Shown: positions 9,556 to 18,483 of the stretch, one piece after another
How the letters are laid out: each line of letters starts with the position of its first letter
Numbering within the stretch: position 1 is the first letter of the stretch
NCBI RefSeq assembly: GCF_025938155.1
Contig: NZ_JAPCZG010000005.1
Coordinates: 186,001-250,000 of the forward strand
Reading direction: 5' to 3'
DNA length: 64,000 nucleotides
Source of the DNA: Novosphingobium sp. KCTC 2891
Lineage (GTDB): Bacteria > Pseudomonadota > Alphaproteobacteria > Sphingomonadales > Sphingomonadaceae
Translations under genes and position numbers: made by a program
The notes under the pieces: model-generated
Databases searched by the model: none
What the model saw: only the letters and a program-made list of their open reading frames with translations
Told to the model about the DNA's origin: nothing

Positions 9556-10772
9556 CTGCCATGACCCTGCGCCGCGTCGCCATCGTCGCCCCGATCCGCA
9601 CCGCCGTCGGCAAGTTCGGCGGCTCGCTTTCCAGCATGAACGCCGGCCAGCTTGGCGCGGTGATCCTCAAGGCGCTGATGGAGCGCACGAAGATCGACCC
9701 GGCCAAGGTTGACGACGTGATCTTCGCGCAAGGCTATGGCAGCGGCGAAGCGCCTGCCATTGGCCACTGGGCCTGGCTTGCCGCCGGGCTGCCGCTGGAA
9801 GTGCCGGGCTATCTGGTCGACCGCCGCTGCGGCTCGGGCCTGCAGGCGGTGGTGAATGCCGCGATGATGATCCAGACCGGCGCGGCCGACGTGGTCGTCG
9901 CGGGCGGCGTGGAATCGATGTCCAACGTCGAGCACTACACCACCGATCTGCGCAAGGGCGTGCGCATGGGCAACCTCACCATCCACGACCGCCTGACGCG
10001 CGGCCGCGTGATGTCGCAGCCGGTCGAGCGTTTCGGCGTGATCACCGGCATGATCGAGACGGCCGAAAACCTCGCCAAGGATTACGGCATCACCCGCGAC
10101 GAGGCTGACGCCTATGCCGTCCGCTCGCACCAGCGCGCGACGGCCGCCTGGGAAAAGGGCTTGTTTGCCGACGAACTCGTCGCCGTGCCGGTGCCGCAGA
10201 AGAAGGGCGAGCCGAAGCTGTTCGACCACGACGAGGGCTACCGCCCCGACGCAACGCTGGAAACACTGGGCGCGCTGAAGCCGCTCGAAGGCGGCGTGGT
10301 GACGGCGGGCAACGCCAGCCAGCAGAACGATGCGGCCGCCGCCTGCCTGCTCGTGGCCGAGGACAAGCTGGAAGAGCTGGGCCTTGAACCCATCGCGTGG
10401 TTCCATTCGTGGGCGGCGGCGGGCTGCGAGCCGAGCCGCATGGGCATCGGCCCCGTGCCGGCGGTGGAGCGCCTGTTCGCGCGGACAGGCCTTTCGTGGA
10501 AGGACATCGACCTTGTCGAGCTGAACGAGGCGTTCGCGCCGCAAGTGCTCGCCTGCCTCAAGGGCTGGGGCTGGTCGAAGGACGACAGCCGCAACGAGAT
10601 CCTCAACGTCAACGGTTCGGGCATCTCCCTCGGCCATCCGATCGGCGCCACCGGCGGGCGCATCCTGGCCAACCTGACCCGCGAGCTGGTTCGCAGGAAT
10701 GGCCGCTATGGCATTGAAACCATGTGCATTGGTGGCGGACAGGGCATTGCCGCCGTGTTCGAGAGGGCGTGA
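9552..10772 (+). CDS. Thiolase (acetyl-CoA C-acyltransferase)
   Basis: Thiolytic cleavage of a 3-ketoacyl-CoA, the last step of a beta-oxidation round. The 406-residue protein has the nucleophile C93 in DRRC93GSGLQA, the C-terminal GHPIGATGGR with catalytic histidine, and the second cysteine in CIGGGQG near the end. Its start overlaps the CoA-transferase stop (ATGA), and its own stop overlaps the ATG of the next acyl-CoA dehydrogenase by 1 base; expression is clearly coupled. An internal ATG three codons in is an alternative start. Confidence 0.94.
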   Translation: MTAMTLRRVAIVAPIRTAVGKFGGSLSSMNAGQLGAVILKALMERTKIDPAKVDDVIFAQGYGSGEAPAIGHWAWLAAGLPLEVPGYLVDRRCGSGLQAVVNAAMMIQTGAADVVVAGGVESMSNVEHYTTDLRKGVRMGNLTIHDRLTRGRVMSQPVERFGVITGMIETAENLAKDYGITRDEADAYAVRSHQRATAAWEKGLFADELVAVPVPQKKGEPKLFDHDEGYRPDATLETLGALKPLEGGVVTAGNASQQNDAAAACLLVAEDKLEELGLEPIAWFHSWAAAGCEPSRMGIGPVPAVERLFARTGLSWKDIDLVELNEAFAPQVLACLKGWGWSKDDSRNEILNVNGSGISLGHPIGATGGRILANLTRELVRRNGRYGIETMCIGGGQGIAAVFERA

Positions 10773-12358
10773 TGTTCGCAAACGAGCTGAAGGCCGCGCA
10801 GGCCTATCGCGCAGCGGCGCGCGCCGGACTGGCGGAACGTCTTTCCACGCGCAAGATCGACGAGGAGCAGCGCGCCGCACACGGCTTCGCGTGGGTGGCA
10901 ACGAGCGTCGCCGCGCTGGAGGCGATCTCCGGGTGGCTGGAGCGGGGCGGCGGTGCGAACCCCGTCGATGTGCTGGTGGCGAAGCTCGCCTTTGCCGAGA
11001 TCATCGGACAACTGGTGGGCGGTCTGGCGATGGGGCAGAACGAAATGTTCCGTCCCGCCGACCTCGGACTGGGCGCTGCGGCGCGTGACCTGAACGACAC
11101 CTGCCGTGACCTGACCGACACCGACCATGCCGCGACGCGCGCCGAACTGGCGCAAAAACTGGCTGAGGGACACTGGCCGAGCGAGGCATTCCACGATGCC
11201 GAACTCGACGCCATCCGCGACCAGTTCCGCCGCTTCACCGACAGCGAGATCCTGCCCCACGCGCACAAGTGGCACCTCGCCAACGACCTGATCCCCGACG
11301 CCACGGTGCAGGCCATGGCGGACCTTGGCACTTTCGGCGTGTGCATTCCCGAAAGCTATGGCGGGCTGGGCCTGAACAAGCTGGTGATGTGCCTTGTGAC
11401 CGAGGAACTGTCGCGCGGGTGGATCGGCGCCGGATCGCTCGGCACCCGGTCCGAGATCGCGGGCGAACTGATCGTTCTGGGCGGCACCGAAGCGCAGAAG
11501 GCGGACTGGTTGCCGCGCATCGCCAGCGGCGAAGTGCTGCCGACGGCGGTGTTCACCGAACCCGACACCGGATCGGACCTCGGCTCGCTGCAGACGCGGG
11601 CGCGGTTCGATGGCAGCGACTGGGTTATCGACGGCGCCAAGAACTGGATCACGCACGCCAGCCGGTCCGACATGATGACCCTGCTGGCGCGCACCCTGCC
11701 CGATGAAAAGGGCTATGCCGGCCTGTCGATGCTGCTGGTGCCCAAGCCGCGCGGCAGCGAGACGGAGCCGTTCCCCGCACAGGGCATGACCGGCAGCGAA
11801 ATAGAAGTGCTGGGCTATCGCGGGATGCGCGAATATGCGCTCCAGTTCGATGCGATGAAGGCGCCCGCCGAGGCGCTGCTCGGCGGCGAGGAAGGCCAGG
11901 GATTCAAGCAGCTGATGCGCACGTTCGAGGGCGCCCGCATCCAGACCGCGGCGCGTGCCGTGGGCGTGGCCCGCCGGGCGCTGGAACTGGGGCTGGACTA
12001 TGCGCTGAACCGCAAGCAGTTCGGCAAGGCGATCATCCATTTCCCCCGTGTTTCCGACAAGATCGCGATGAGCCTGGTCGATTTCGTGGTGGCGCGCGAG
12101 CTGACCTATGACGCGGCGCGGGCCAAGGATCTGGGCAAGCGCTGCGACATCGAGGCAGGCATGGCCAAGCTGCTGGCCGCGCGCACGGCCTGGTCCAACG
12201 CCGACGCGGCGCTTCAGGTTCACGGCGGCAACGGCTATGCCCTGGAATACGAGATCAGCCGCGTGCTGTGCGATGCGCGCATCCTCAACATCTTCGAGGG
12301 CGCGGCGGAAATCCAGGCGCAGGTGATCGCGCGCGGTCTGGTTGGCGGGAGGAACTGA
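10772..12358 (+). CDS. Long acyl-CoA dehydrogenase, methylsuccinyl-CoA dehydrogenase-like
   Basis: At 528 aa it is about 140 residues longer than ordinary acyl-CoA dehydrogenases. The extra N-terminal helical segment (1-140) precedes the usual fold, with VFTEPDTGSDLGSL, the FAD/dimer motif QVHGGNGYALEYE and the catalytic glutamate in ILNIFEGAAEIQ. The extension and the segments around GMTGSEIEVLGYRGMREY closely recall (2S)-methylsuccinyl-CoA dehydrogenase (Mcd) of the ethylmalonyl-CoA pathway, as remembered from the family; a search should confirm this. No crotonyl-CoA carboxylase/reductase gene is nearby, so the role is probably degradative. It overlaps both neighbours by 1 base. Confidence 0.88.
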   Translation: MFANELKAAQAYRAAARAGLAERLSTRKIDEEQRAAHGFAWVATSVAALEAISGWLERGGGANPVDVLVAKLAFAEIIGQLVGGLAMGQNEMFRPADLGLGAAARDLNDTCRDLTDTDHAATRAELAQKLAEGHWPSEAFHDAELDAIRDQFRRFTDSEILPHAHKWHLANDLIPDATVQAMADLGTFGVCIPESYGGLGLNKLVMCLVTEELSRGWIGAGSLGTRSEIAGELIVLGGTEAQKADWLPRIASGEVLPTAVFTEPDTGSDLGSLQTRARFDGSDWVIDGAKNWITHASRSDMMTLLARTLPDEKGYAGLSMLLVPKPRGSETEPFPAQGMTGSEIEVLGYRGMREYALQFDAMKAPAEALLGGEEGQGFKQLMRTFEGARIQTAARAVGVARRALELGLDYALNRKQFGKAIIHFPRVSDKIAMSLVDFVVARELTYDAARAKDLGKRCDIEAGMAKLLAARTAWSNADAALQVHGGNGYALEYEISRVLCDARILNIFEGAAEIQAQVIARGLVGGRN

Positions 12359-13212
12359 TGGGCGCGTGGGACGGCTGGATCGGGCGTGAGGACCGCAAGG
12401 CAGACCGGGTTTCTCCCGGCCTGCTGGCGCGCTGGTGTGCCACGCTCGACCGCGCCGCGCCCGATGGCTATGCGGTCCCGCAGGGGCTGCACTGGTGCCT
12501 GTGCCTGCCCGACGCAGCCACCGCCCTGCTCGGGCCGGACGGGCATCCCGCGCGCGACGAAAGCCCGGCCAGCTTCCTGCCGCCCGTGCCGCTGCCGCGC
12601 CGGATGTGGGCGGCGAGCAAGGTGGACTTCGTTTCGCCCATCGCCGCCGATGCGCTGATCGAGCGCGTTTCGCGCGTGGTTTCGGTGAAGGAGAAGCAGG
12701 GCGCTTCGGGGCCGCTGGTGTTCGTGGACGTGGAGCACGAGACGCTGGCCGATGACGCCCTGGCCGTGCGCGAGATGCAGTCGCTGGTCTATCGGGAAGC
12801 AGCACCCGCAGGCGCCGCGCCGGTTCCGCCGCTGCCGGGCCACGGCGCGTTCGATCCGGCGATCTGGGACGTCGTGCGCACGCTGACGCCGGGCGAGCCG
12901 CTGCTGTTCCGCTATTCCGCGCTGACCTTCAACAGCCACCGCATCCACTACGATCTGCCCTATGCCCAAGACGAGGAAGGCTATCGCGGGCTGGTCGTCC
13001 ATGGACCGCTGATGGCCACGCTGCTGCTCGATCTTGCCCGGCGCGAACTGGGCGAGAATGCGCTGACCCAGTTCGCCTTCCGCGCGGTATCCCCCGCGAT
13101 CTGCGGCGAGCCGCTGCATCTGGCCCTGCGGCGCGCGGAAGAGGAACTGGTTCTGGGGGCCTATGCCAACGACGGCCGGCAGATTGTGGCCGCCAGCGCG
13201 CGGGCGGAGTAG
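12358..13212 (+). CDS. MaoC/HTD2-type hydratase (mesaconyl/itaconyl-CoA hydratase-like)
   Basis: The 284-residue protein has two hot-dog domains: an N-terminal FAS1-like dehydratase domain (about 15-150) and a C-terminal MaoC-like domain (about 165-280) carrying the hydratase region around HRIHYDLPYA. This arrangement matches HTD2 and the mesaconyl-C4-CoA or itaconyl-CoA hydratases. It would hydrate the enoyl-CoA made by one of the two dehydrogenases. It is the last gene of the operon, starting within the stop codon of the Mcd-like gene (TGATG). Confidence 0.85.
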   Translation: MGAWDGWIGREDRKADRVSPGLLARWCATLDRAAPDGYAVPQGLHWCLCLPDAATALLGPDGHPARDESPASFLPPVPLPRRMWAASKVDFVSPIAADALIERVSRVVSVKEKQGASGPLVFVDVEHETLADDALAVREMQSLVYREAAPAGAAPVPPLPGHGAFDPAIWDVVRTLTPGEPLLFRYSALTFNSHRIHYDLPYAQDEEGYRGLVVHGPLMATLLLDLARRELGENALTQFAFRAVSPAICGEPLHLALRRAEEELVLGAYANDGRQIVAASARAE

Positions 13213-13225
13213 AACCGCGCCCGCC

Positions 13226-14146
13226 CTAGAGCGCCGGTAGCCCGGCCACTTCGGGGCAATCGCGGGTGGATGCGACAAACTGGTCCAGCAGCCATGACGC
13301 GGCGGGTCCGGGTGGCACATCACGGCGCCAGATACCCCAGAAGCGATAGGCGCCTTCGGTGCTGTCTGGCATGACTAGGCGGACCAGCGCGCCCGATTGC
13401 AGATCACCCTCGATCATCTGGAGCGGCATGTTGCCCCAACCCACGCCTTCGCGGAGCAGCGCATGCTTGGCGGACAGATCGGCGAGCCGCCAGGTCTTGG
13501 GGCTGACTACCGCGAAATCACGACCTTCGGTAAAGCGCGACCGGTCCGACAGCACGAGTTGGGTGTAATCCCGCCCCGCGCCGGGCGGGATCGGGTCCAT
13601 CTGCGCGAGCGGGTGATCGGGCGCTGCCACGGGCACCATAAGCACGCCGCCGGCAGCTATCCGTTCCACCCCTTCGGTAATCGGACCGGACACGCCGACG
13701 ATCGCCTTGCCATCGAGGACCATCGCGGTGACCGCACCCAGTGCCTCCACATGAAGGCGCAGCTGCACGGTGGGGAACTCCGCCGCGAAGGCGCGCAGCA
13801 CGCGGCCGAGCCGCTCGGGCGGGAGCATGACATCGACCGCGACATCGATTTCAGCTTCCAGCCCGTCCAGCAGCCCCTTCACCTTGGCACGCAGCCCGTC
13901 CATCCCGGCGGAAATCGAGCGGGCCTCTGCCAGCAGGGCGCGGCCGGCGGTGGTCAGCACCGGCTTGCGCGTGCCTTCGCGGTCGAACAGCATCAGGCCG
14001 AGCTGGGCTTCCAGATTGGCGATGCCGTAACTGATGACCGAGACCGCGCGATTGAGCTTGCGCCCGGCGGCGGCGAAGCTGCCCGTGTCGACAATGGCCA
14101 GAAAGATGCGCAGCTGATCGAACGTGGGCGTGCCGAGACTGGCCAT
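13226..14146 (-). CDS. LysR-family transcriptional regulator
   Basis: The chosen start is the ATG at 14146 (MASLGTPTFDQL), giving 306 aa with the N-terminal helix-turn-helix at the usual distance (about 5-65). The frame extends 23 codons upstream but without family similarity. The C-terminal half is a periplasmic-binding-like effector domain (about 90-300). It is divergent from the pirin gene at 14272, with the 125-bp gap holding the self-complementary octamer GAACGTTC, so it may regulate pirin. Its 3' end faces the acyl-CoA operon tail to tail, 13 bp apart. Confidence 0.9.
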   Translation of the reverse strand: MASLGTPTFDQLRIFLAIVDTGSFAAAGRKLNRAVSVISYGIANLEAQLGLMLFDREGTRKPVLTTAGRALLAEARSISAGMDGLRAKVKGLLDGLEAEIDVAVDVMLPPERLGRVLRAFAAEFPTVQLRLHVEALGAVTAMVLDGKAIVGVSGPITEGVERIAAGGVLMVPVAAPDHPLAQMDPIPPGAGRDYTQLVLSDRSRFTEGRDFAVVSPKTWRLADLSAKHALLREGVGWGNMPLQMIEGDLQSGALVRLVMPDSTEGAYRFWGIWRRDVPPGPAASWLLDQFVASTRDCPEVAGLPAL

Positions 14147-14271
14147 AGATCCTGCCTGTTCAACTTCATGGAACGTTCTGGCACATTTTATCGGCCTGAA
14201 CAGAAAGGTGCGCAAGTCCTAAATGGGGAGCAACAGGAGCCGCACCGCGTTGCTCCGACAGGAGACGGACC

Positions 14272-14970
14272 ATGATCGAACTTCGCCCCTTTGCCAGCCT
14301 TGGCGGTGAAAACCACGGCTGGCTGAATGCCAAGCACCACTTCTCGTTCGCCGGCTATCACGATCCGGCGCGCGTCCACTGGGGCAACCTACGCGTCTGG
14401 AACGACGACGTGATCGCCCCCGGCACCGGCTTTCCGCCGCATCCGCACCGCGACATGGAAATCATCACCTATGTTCGCGAAGGCGCGATCACCCACAAGG
14501 ACAGCCTGGGCAACCACGGCCGCACCGAAGCAGGCGACGTGCAGGTGATGAGCGCGGGCACCGGCATCCGCCATTCGGAATACAACATGGAGGACGTGGC
14601 GACGACGCTGTTCCAGATCTGGATCATGCCGACGCGCGGCGGCGAAGCGCCCAGTTGGGGCACCAAGCCCTTCCCCCGTGGCGAACGGACGGGCCGCTTC
14701 GTGACGCTGGCCTCAGGCTATGCCGAGGATACCGACGCGCTGCCGATCCGCACCGATGCGCGGGTGGTGGCCGCCACCCTGAAGGCGGGCGAGACGGCGG
14801 AATACCCGCTGGGCGCGGCACGCAAGGGCTATCTCGTCCCCGCAACCGGCAAGGTGCGGATCGACGAGGTGACGGTGAACACGCGCGACGGCGCCGCGAT
14901 CAGCGACGTGGAAGTGCTGCGGGTCACAGCGCTGGAGAACAGCGAGATCGTATTGGTCGACGCGGCCTGA
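14272..14970 (+). CDS. Pirin family protein (cupin)
   Basis: A bicupin metal protein; bacterial pirins include quercetin 2,3-dioxygenases and redox-linked regulators. All four metal ligands known from human pirin are present: H57 and H59 (in HPH), H101 and E103 (in RH101SE103Y). The length of 232 aa is typical of the short pirins. The start is supported by GGAGACGGACC just upstream. It is divergent from a LysR gene; a small unknown gene follows 64 bp downstream. The cellular role here is unknown. Confidence 0.93.
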   Translation: MIELRPFASLGGENHGWLNAKHHFSFAGYHDPARVHWGNLRVWNDDVIAPGTGFPPHPHRDMEIITYVREGAITHKDSLGNHGRTEAGDVQVMSAGTGIRHSEYNMEDVATTLFQIWIMPTRGGEAPSWGTKPFPRGERTGRFVTLASGYAEDTDALPIRTDARVVAATLKAGETAEYPLGAARKGYLVPATGKVRIDEVTVNTRDGAAISDVEVLRVTALENSEIVLVDAA

Positions 14971-15034
14971 TGAAAGGTGGACGGGCGGACGTTCCTTCGG
15001 GACGCCCGCCCCGACACGGCCCGGGAGAATCGAG

Positions 15035-15340
15035 ATGACGGCAATGGCAGTTCCCGACCTGAGCCCCGGCGAATGGCACGGCGTGAAAGCGGCGATGCGT
15101 GCCGTGGCTGACTGCGGCTGCACGGCAGCGGACGCCCCCGGGATGATCGGGCGCCTCATGGGGGCCATGCGTGGCGGGAAAGCGGCCAGCGTCGCCCTGC
15201 CCGATCACCTGCATCCCGTGCGCGCGTTCATTTGCGCCAACAGCCATCACCGGACACCGGGACCCGGCGTGGTCGATGCCCTGGCACAGCAGGGATTCAG
15301 CCGGGCGCAGATTGCTGCAATGGCTTTGCTGGCCGGATAA
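15035..15340 (+). CDS. Small hypothetical protein
   Basis: 101 residues, no family recognised. The sequence has a CGCTAAD segment near residue 28, several histidines (DHLHPVRAF, ANSHHRTPG) and a C-terminal helix (VDALAQQGFSRAQIAAMALLAG). It has a ribosome-binding site GGGAG 7 bp before the ATG and codon use like its neighbours, which favours a real gene. No signal peptide or membrane segment is visible. Its stop abuts the stop of the convergent kinase gene at 15341. Confidence 0.6.
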   Translation: MTAMAVPDLSPGEWHGVKAAMRAVADCGCTAADAPGMIGRLMGAMRGGKAASVALPDHLHPVRAFICANSHHRTPGPGVVDALAQQGFSRAQIAAMALLAG

Positions 15341-16309
15341 TCAGGCGGCTGTCGCTTCCAGTCGGCAGCGCACTCCGTCGCGGTCGTAAGCCAGATCGAC
15401 CTGCTCCAATGCGCCGTGCGCCTGAAGCAGGCGCGCACCGATGCCGCGCCGTGCGGGTGGGCGCACCGGCGGCCCTCCGCGTTCCTGCCACTCGAACCGC
15501 ACGGTGCCGGTGGGCACGGGACGCCACGCGAGTGCGACCTGACCGCCATCGACCGACAAGGCGCCATATTTGGTGGCATTGGTCGCCAGTTCGTGCAGCG
15601 CCATCATCAGCGGCGTGACCGCGTTCTTGTGGACATGGCAGGGCTGGCCTTCGATGATGATCTGGCCTGAGCGGAACGGCCGCAGCGCCGCATCCACCAA
15701 CTCGCGCACCTCGCACGAGGGAAGCGCACCGAAGCGCAGGAGTTCGTTCGAGCGGGCCAGCGCATCGAGCCGCCCGCTGAGAAGTGCATAGAATTCGGCG
15801 GGATCGGTGGCCTGCGAGGCGCGCGAGGCGAGCGCGCGCATCATCTGGAGCGCATTCTTGGCGCGGTGCTGAAGCTCGATGTTGAAAGCCTCCGCCTCTG
15901 TGGCGCGGTTCTCGTTCTCGATCACCACCTGCCGCAACATTTCGCCCGCGAGCACGAGAATGGCGATAGTCAGGGCGTAGAGCGCGAAGAACACGAAGCC
16001 GGTGCCCGCAATCGCGGCCCGGACGAAGAACACTTCGACCGCTACCGCCGCAAGCATGGCGGTCAGAATTGCATGCCGCCAATCAAGAAAGATCGCGGCC
16101 AGCAGGATCACCGGCGAAAAGGTGATGAACGGGAATCCATAGGCACCGCGATCGATCAGCCAACGGATCGACACGGCGAAGCCTATGCCGAATGCCACCC
16201 AGGCCAGACGAGCGGCCTCGCCCCGCTCATGCAGGATGCCGCGTCTGAAAAGGTTGCGGATGGCCTCAAACCATGCGCCCCCCCCAGCGAGTTTCTCGCG
16301 CTCGTCCAC
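15341..16309 (-). CDS. HWE-family sensor histidine kinase, membrane bound
   Basis: 322 residues. The N-terminal half has four predicted membrane helices (about 35-50, 58-76, 80-97, 103-123) with very short loops, so it has no large periplasmic sensor. The kinase part has the phospho-acceptor H148 in ELQH148RAKN and the ATP-binding motif H239-ELATNATKYGALS, both characteristic of the HWE/HisKA_2 group abundant in alphaproteobacteria. The start is GTG at 16307-16309 with GGGAG upstream. No response regulator lies next to it, so the partner is unknown; general stress response systems use such kinases. Confidence 0.9.
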   Translation of the reverse strand: MDEREKLAGGGAWFEAIRNLFRRGILHERGEAARLAWVAFGIGFAVSIRWLIDRGAYGFPFITFSPVILLAAIFLDWRHAILTAMLAAVAVEVFFVRAAIAGTGFVFFALYALTIAILVLAGEMLRQVVIENENRATEAEAFNIELQHRAKNALQMMRALASRASQATDPAEFYALLSGRLDALARSNELLRFGALPSCEVRELVDAALRPFRSGQIIIEGQPCHVHKNAVTPLMMALHELATNATKYGALSVDGGQVALAWRPVPTGTVRFEWQERGGPPVRPPARRGIGARLLQAHGALEQVDLAYDRDGVRCRLEATAA

Positions 16310-16408
16310 TGGACATACTCCCGGTCCAATGGGGCAGCATCCGGGAGATCAAGTCAAGGACGGAGCGTTGACCCGGCGCTGTCCATCCGAGCTATTACCA
16401 CGCCCAAA

Positions 16409-16642
16409 TCAGAGTATCGGCAGGAGCGTTCCATCGTCCTGAATCGCCATGATCGGGGCGTTGCGCGCTTCGGCGAGCGCAACCTGCAAGGACGAGAGGA
16501 TGCCGGTGGCACCTTCGTCACGGTCGCAAGCAAAGTCGATCGACCGGCGAACCCAGTCGCGCACAGCGCCGTCCTCGCCAAGATCGACTTCGTGCAGGAC
16601 GAAGTGTTCGCCGTGGTCCACGATGCGATAAGTCCAGGCCAT
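16409..16642 (-). CDS. Small hypothetical protein
   Basis: 77 residues, acidic, no recognised family. It begins MAWTYRIVDHG and reads as a soluble alpha/beta peptide (EHFVLHEVDLGEDGAVRDW, then a helix ARNAPIMAIQDDG). It starts with ATG and ends 99 bp before the HWE kinase start codon on the same strand, so it may be co-transcribed with the kinase. Reality is supported by composition and a clean start; function is unknown. Confidence 0.55.
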   Translation of the reverse strand: MAWTYRIVDHGEHFVLHEVDLGEDGAVRDWVRRSIDFACDRDEGATGILSSLQVALAEARNAPIMAIQDDGTLLPIL

Positions 16643-16848
16643 GCGTGTGCGTTCCGGTATCTTGAGGAAAGGTGGCGTACGCCATTATAACCACCGGGCC
16701 GTCCGGCGCGTTCCCCAGAAGATGGTGCGGATTGGCGAATTCGAGCCTGCCTGACCAAAATTTAATGACTTGTGCCGCCTCGCTGGTGGCATGAAGAAGA
16801 CCGTGAGAATGTCGTTCTCACTCGGTCGTCGCAAAAAATCAGGTTGTT

Positions 16849-17256
16849 ATGTCGTTTATCGAACCGCTGCCGGAAAACGGCGCGAGCCAGCGCGAGCGGC
16901 GCACTGCCCGCATCATCCGCGCCACCCTGTTCACGCCGGGCGCGAGTGAACGTGACGTGGTAATCCGCAACATTTCGTCGCGCGGCATCGGCGCGACCTG
17001 CCGCAGCGTGGCGCCAGTGCGCGGCGAGCAGGCGACGCTGGTACTGCCCGGTGCGCTCACCGCAAGCGGCGTGGTTCGCTGGACGAACGGTCAGGCATTC
17101 GGCATCGAACTGGACGCGGACCTGGACATCGCGGCGCTGGAGCAGACTTTGCAGCGCAAGGTGGCCGAAGTGCCGGTGCATGGATCATGGAAGATCGAGG
17201 ACCGACACCGGGTTCACACCCCGCGGGTCGATCCGACGCGGTTGCGGCGCATCTGA
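16849..17256 (+). CDS. PilZ domain protein (putative c-di-GMP receptor)
   Basis: The 135-residue single-domain protein carries the PilZ signature: an arginine cluster R15-E-R17-R18-T-A-R21 corresponding to RxxxR, then N41-I-S43-S-R-G46 corresponding to (D/N)xSxxG, and the later VRWTNGQAFGIEL strand. It would bind c-di-GMP and act on a partner. It stands alone on the plus strand, 55 bp before the ModE-like gene. Together with the HD-GYP protein at 4000-5277 it shows c-di-GMP signalling in this organism. Confidence 0.88.
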   Translation: MSFIEPLPENGASQRERRTARIIRATLFTPGASERDVVIRNISSRGIGATCRSVAPVRGEQATLVLPGALTASGVVRWTNGQAFGIELDADLDIAALEQTLQRKVAEVPVHGSWKIEDRHRVHTPRVDPTRLRRI

Positions 17257-17311
17257 ACACGCTGCCGGCCCGGGCTGGCCGAAACGCCGAGTGGCGGATA
17301 GGACAAGGGGC

Positions 17312-17695
17312 ATGGCCCCTGCTGTTCCGCCCGCGCTCAAGATCAAGATCCAGCTGTTCTGCGGCGACGAGATCGCGATGGGGCCGGGCAAGGCCGACCT
17401 GATCGACGCGATTGCACGGACCGGCTCGATCTCTGCCGCGGCGCGGGCGCTGGGCATGAGCTATCGGAGGGCATGGCTGCTCGTTGATACGATGAACCGC
17501 TGCTTTGCCGCGCCGCTGGTGACGACCCTGCCCGGAGGTGCACCCGGAAGCGGCGCGCAAGTGAGTCCCCTCGGTGCAGAGGTGCTGGGCCACTACCGGG
17601 CCTTGCAGGCACAGGCCGCCGGGATCACCAATGGCGATGACGTGGCGGCCATCTCCAGGGCATTGCTGGACAGTCCTCGACCGGCAAAGTCCTAG
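17312..17695 (+). CDS. ModE-like winged-helix regulator (DNA-binding domain only)
   Basis: The 127-residue protein matches the N-terminal domain of the molybdate regulator ModE: helix-turn-helix at about 28-65 with GSISAAARALGMSYRRAW, followed by the wing (GGAPGSGAQVSPLGAEVL). The C-terminal molybdate-binding MOP domains of full ModE are absent, so the signal is unclear. It converges on fdhD, overlapping it by 4 bp at the stops, at the end of the molybdenum-dependent formate dehydrogenase operon. A role in that operon is likely but inferred. The start ATG at 17312 is preceded by AAGGGGC. Confidence 0.85.
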   Translation: MAPAVPPALKIKIQLFCGDEIAMGPGKADLIDAIARTGSISAAARALGMSYRRAWLLVDTMNRCFAAPLVTTLPGGAPGSGAQVSPLGAEVLGHYRALQAQAAGITNGDDVAAISRALLDSPRPAKS

Positions 17696-18483
17696 CTTTC
17701 CAGCAGGCTGTCCGCGCGGGCGAGGCTGAGCAGGCGCAGGCCGTGCGCAGCTGCCTGTTCGACCGCGAGCGTCGAGGCGGCGGAAATCGTCACGAGCAGC
17801 GGGCAACCGGCGATGACCGCCTTCTGCACGAGTTCGAAGCTGCACCGCGCGGTCAGGACGATGAACCCCGTCGCGGGGGACTGCCCTTCCCGCGCCAGCG
17901 CGCCGAGCAGCTTGTCCAGCGCGTTGTGGCGACCGACATCCTCGCGCACCAGAACGATCGCACCATCGGGCGTGCAGAACGCGGCGGCGTGCGCTGCGCG
18001 GGTAGCGCGGCCGAGCGGCTGATAATCCGGCAGAGCGGCGACCGCGCGGAAGACTGCCGCATCCGGAACGTCGAGCCGTGCGGGGACGGAACGAAGCGGG
18101 CGCAGGACCTGCTCCAGGCTTTCGATGCCGCAGAGGCCGCAGCTTCCTTCGGCAAGGCGCAGGCGTGCACGGTCGAGCAAGGGGGCGCCGGCTTCGGCTG
18201 CCAATTGGACGCGGAGCATCCAGCCACCGGCGGGAACCGCGTGCGCTTCGGCGGACAGGAAATCGGCCGGGGATGCGATCAGTTGTTCGGACAGGCAGAA
18301 GCCCAGCGCGTAGTCGGTGAGATCGGCCGGTGTGCCCATCATCACCGCATAACCGATGCCGTTGATCTCGATGGCGATCGGCGCCTCGATCACCAGCGCG
18401 CGCTCGACCGGAGCGGCACGGCCATCGGCGAAACGCTCGGTCAGGCGCGCGGGGGCGGCGCCTTCAACCGGCATCGGGGGCAA
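17692..18483 (-). CDS. fdhD: Formate dehydrogenase accessory sulfurtransferase FdhD
   Basis: Transfers sulfur from a cysteine desulfurase to the Mo-bis-MGD cofactor so that the formate dehydrogenase becomes active. The 263-residue protein has the CxxC sulfur-transfer motif C115-GL-C118 and the family segment VREDVGRHNALDKL in the C-terminal half, plus TARCSFELVQKA and SAASTLAVEQA near the end. It is the last gene of the fds operon, overlapping fdsD by 20 bp. Confidence 0.95.
   Translation of the reverse strand: MPPMPVEGAAPARLTERFADGRAAPVERALVIEAPIAIEINGIGYAVMMGTPADLTDYALGFCLSEQLIASPADFLSAEAHAVPAGGWMLRVQLAAEAGAPLLDRARLRLAEGSCGLCGIESLEQVLRPLRSVPARLDVPDAAVFRAVAALPDYQPLGRATRAAHAAAFCTPDGAIVLVREDVGRHNALDKLLGALAREGQSPATGFIVLTARCSFELVQKAVIAGCPLLVTISAASTLAVEQAAAHGLRLLSLARADSLLES

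Noticed and set aside
15247..15579. Minus-strand 110-codon frame overlapping the kinase and small unknown gene
   Set aside because: Out of frame with the HWE kinase, whose motifs are complete; no independent support.
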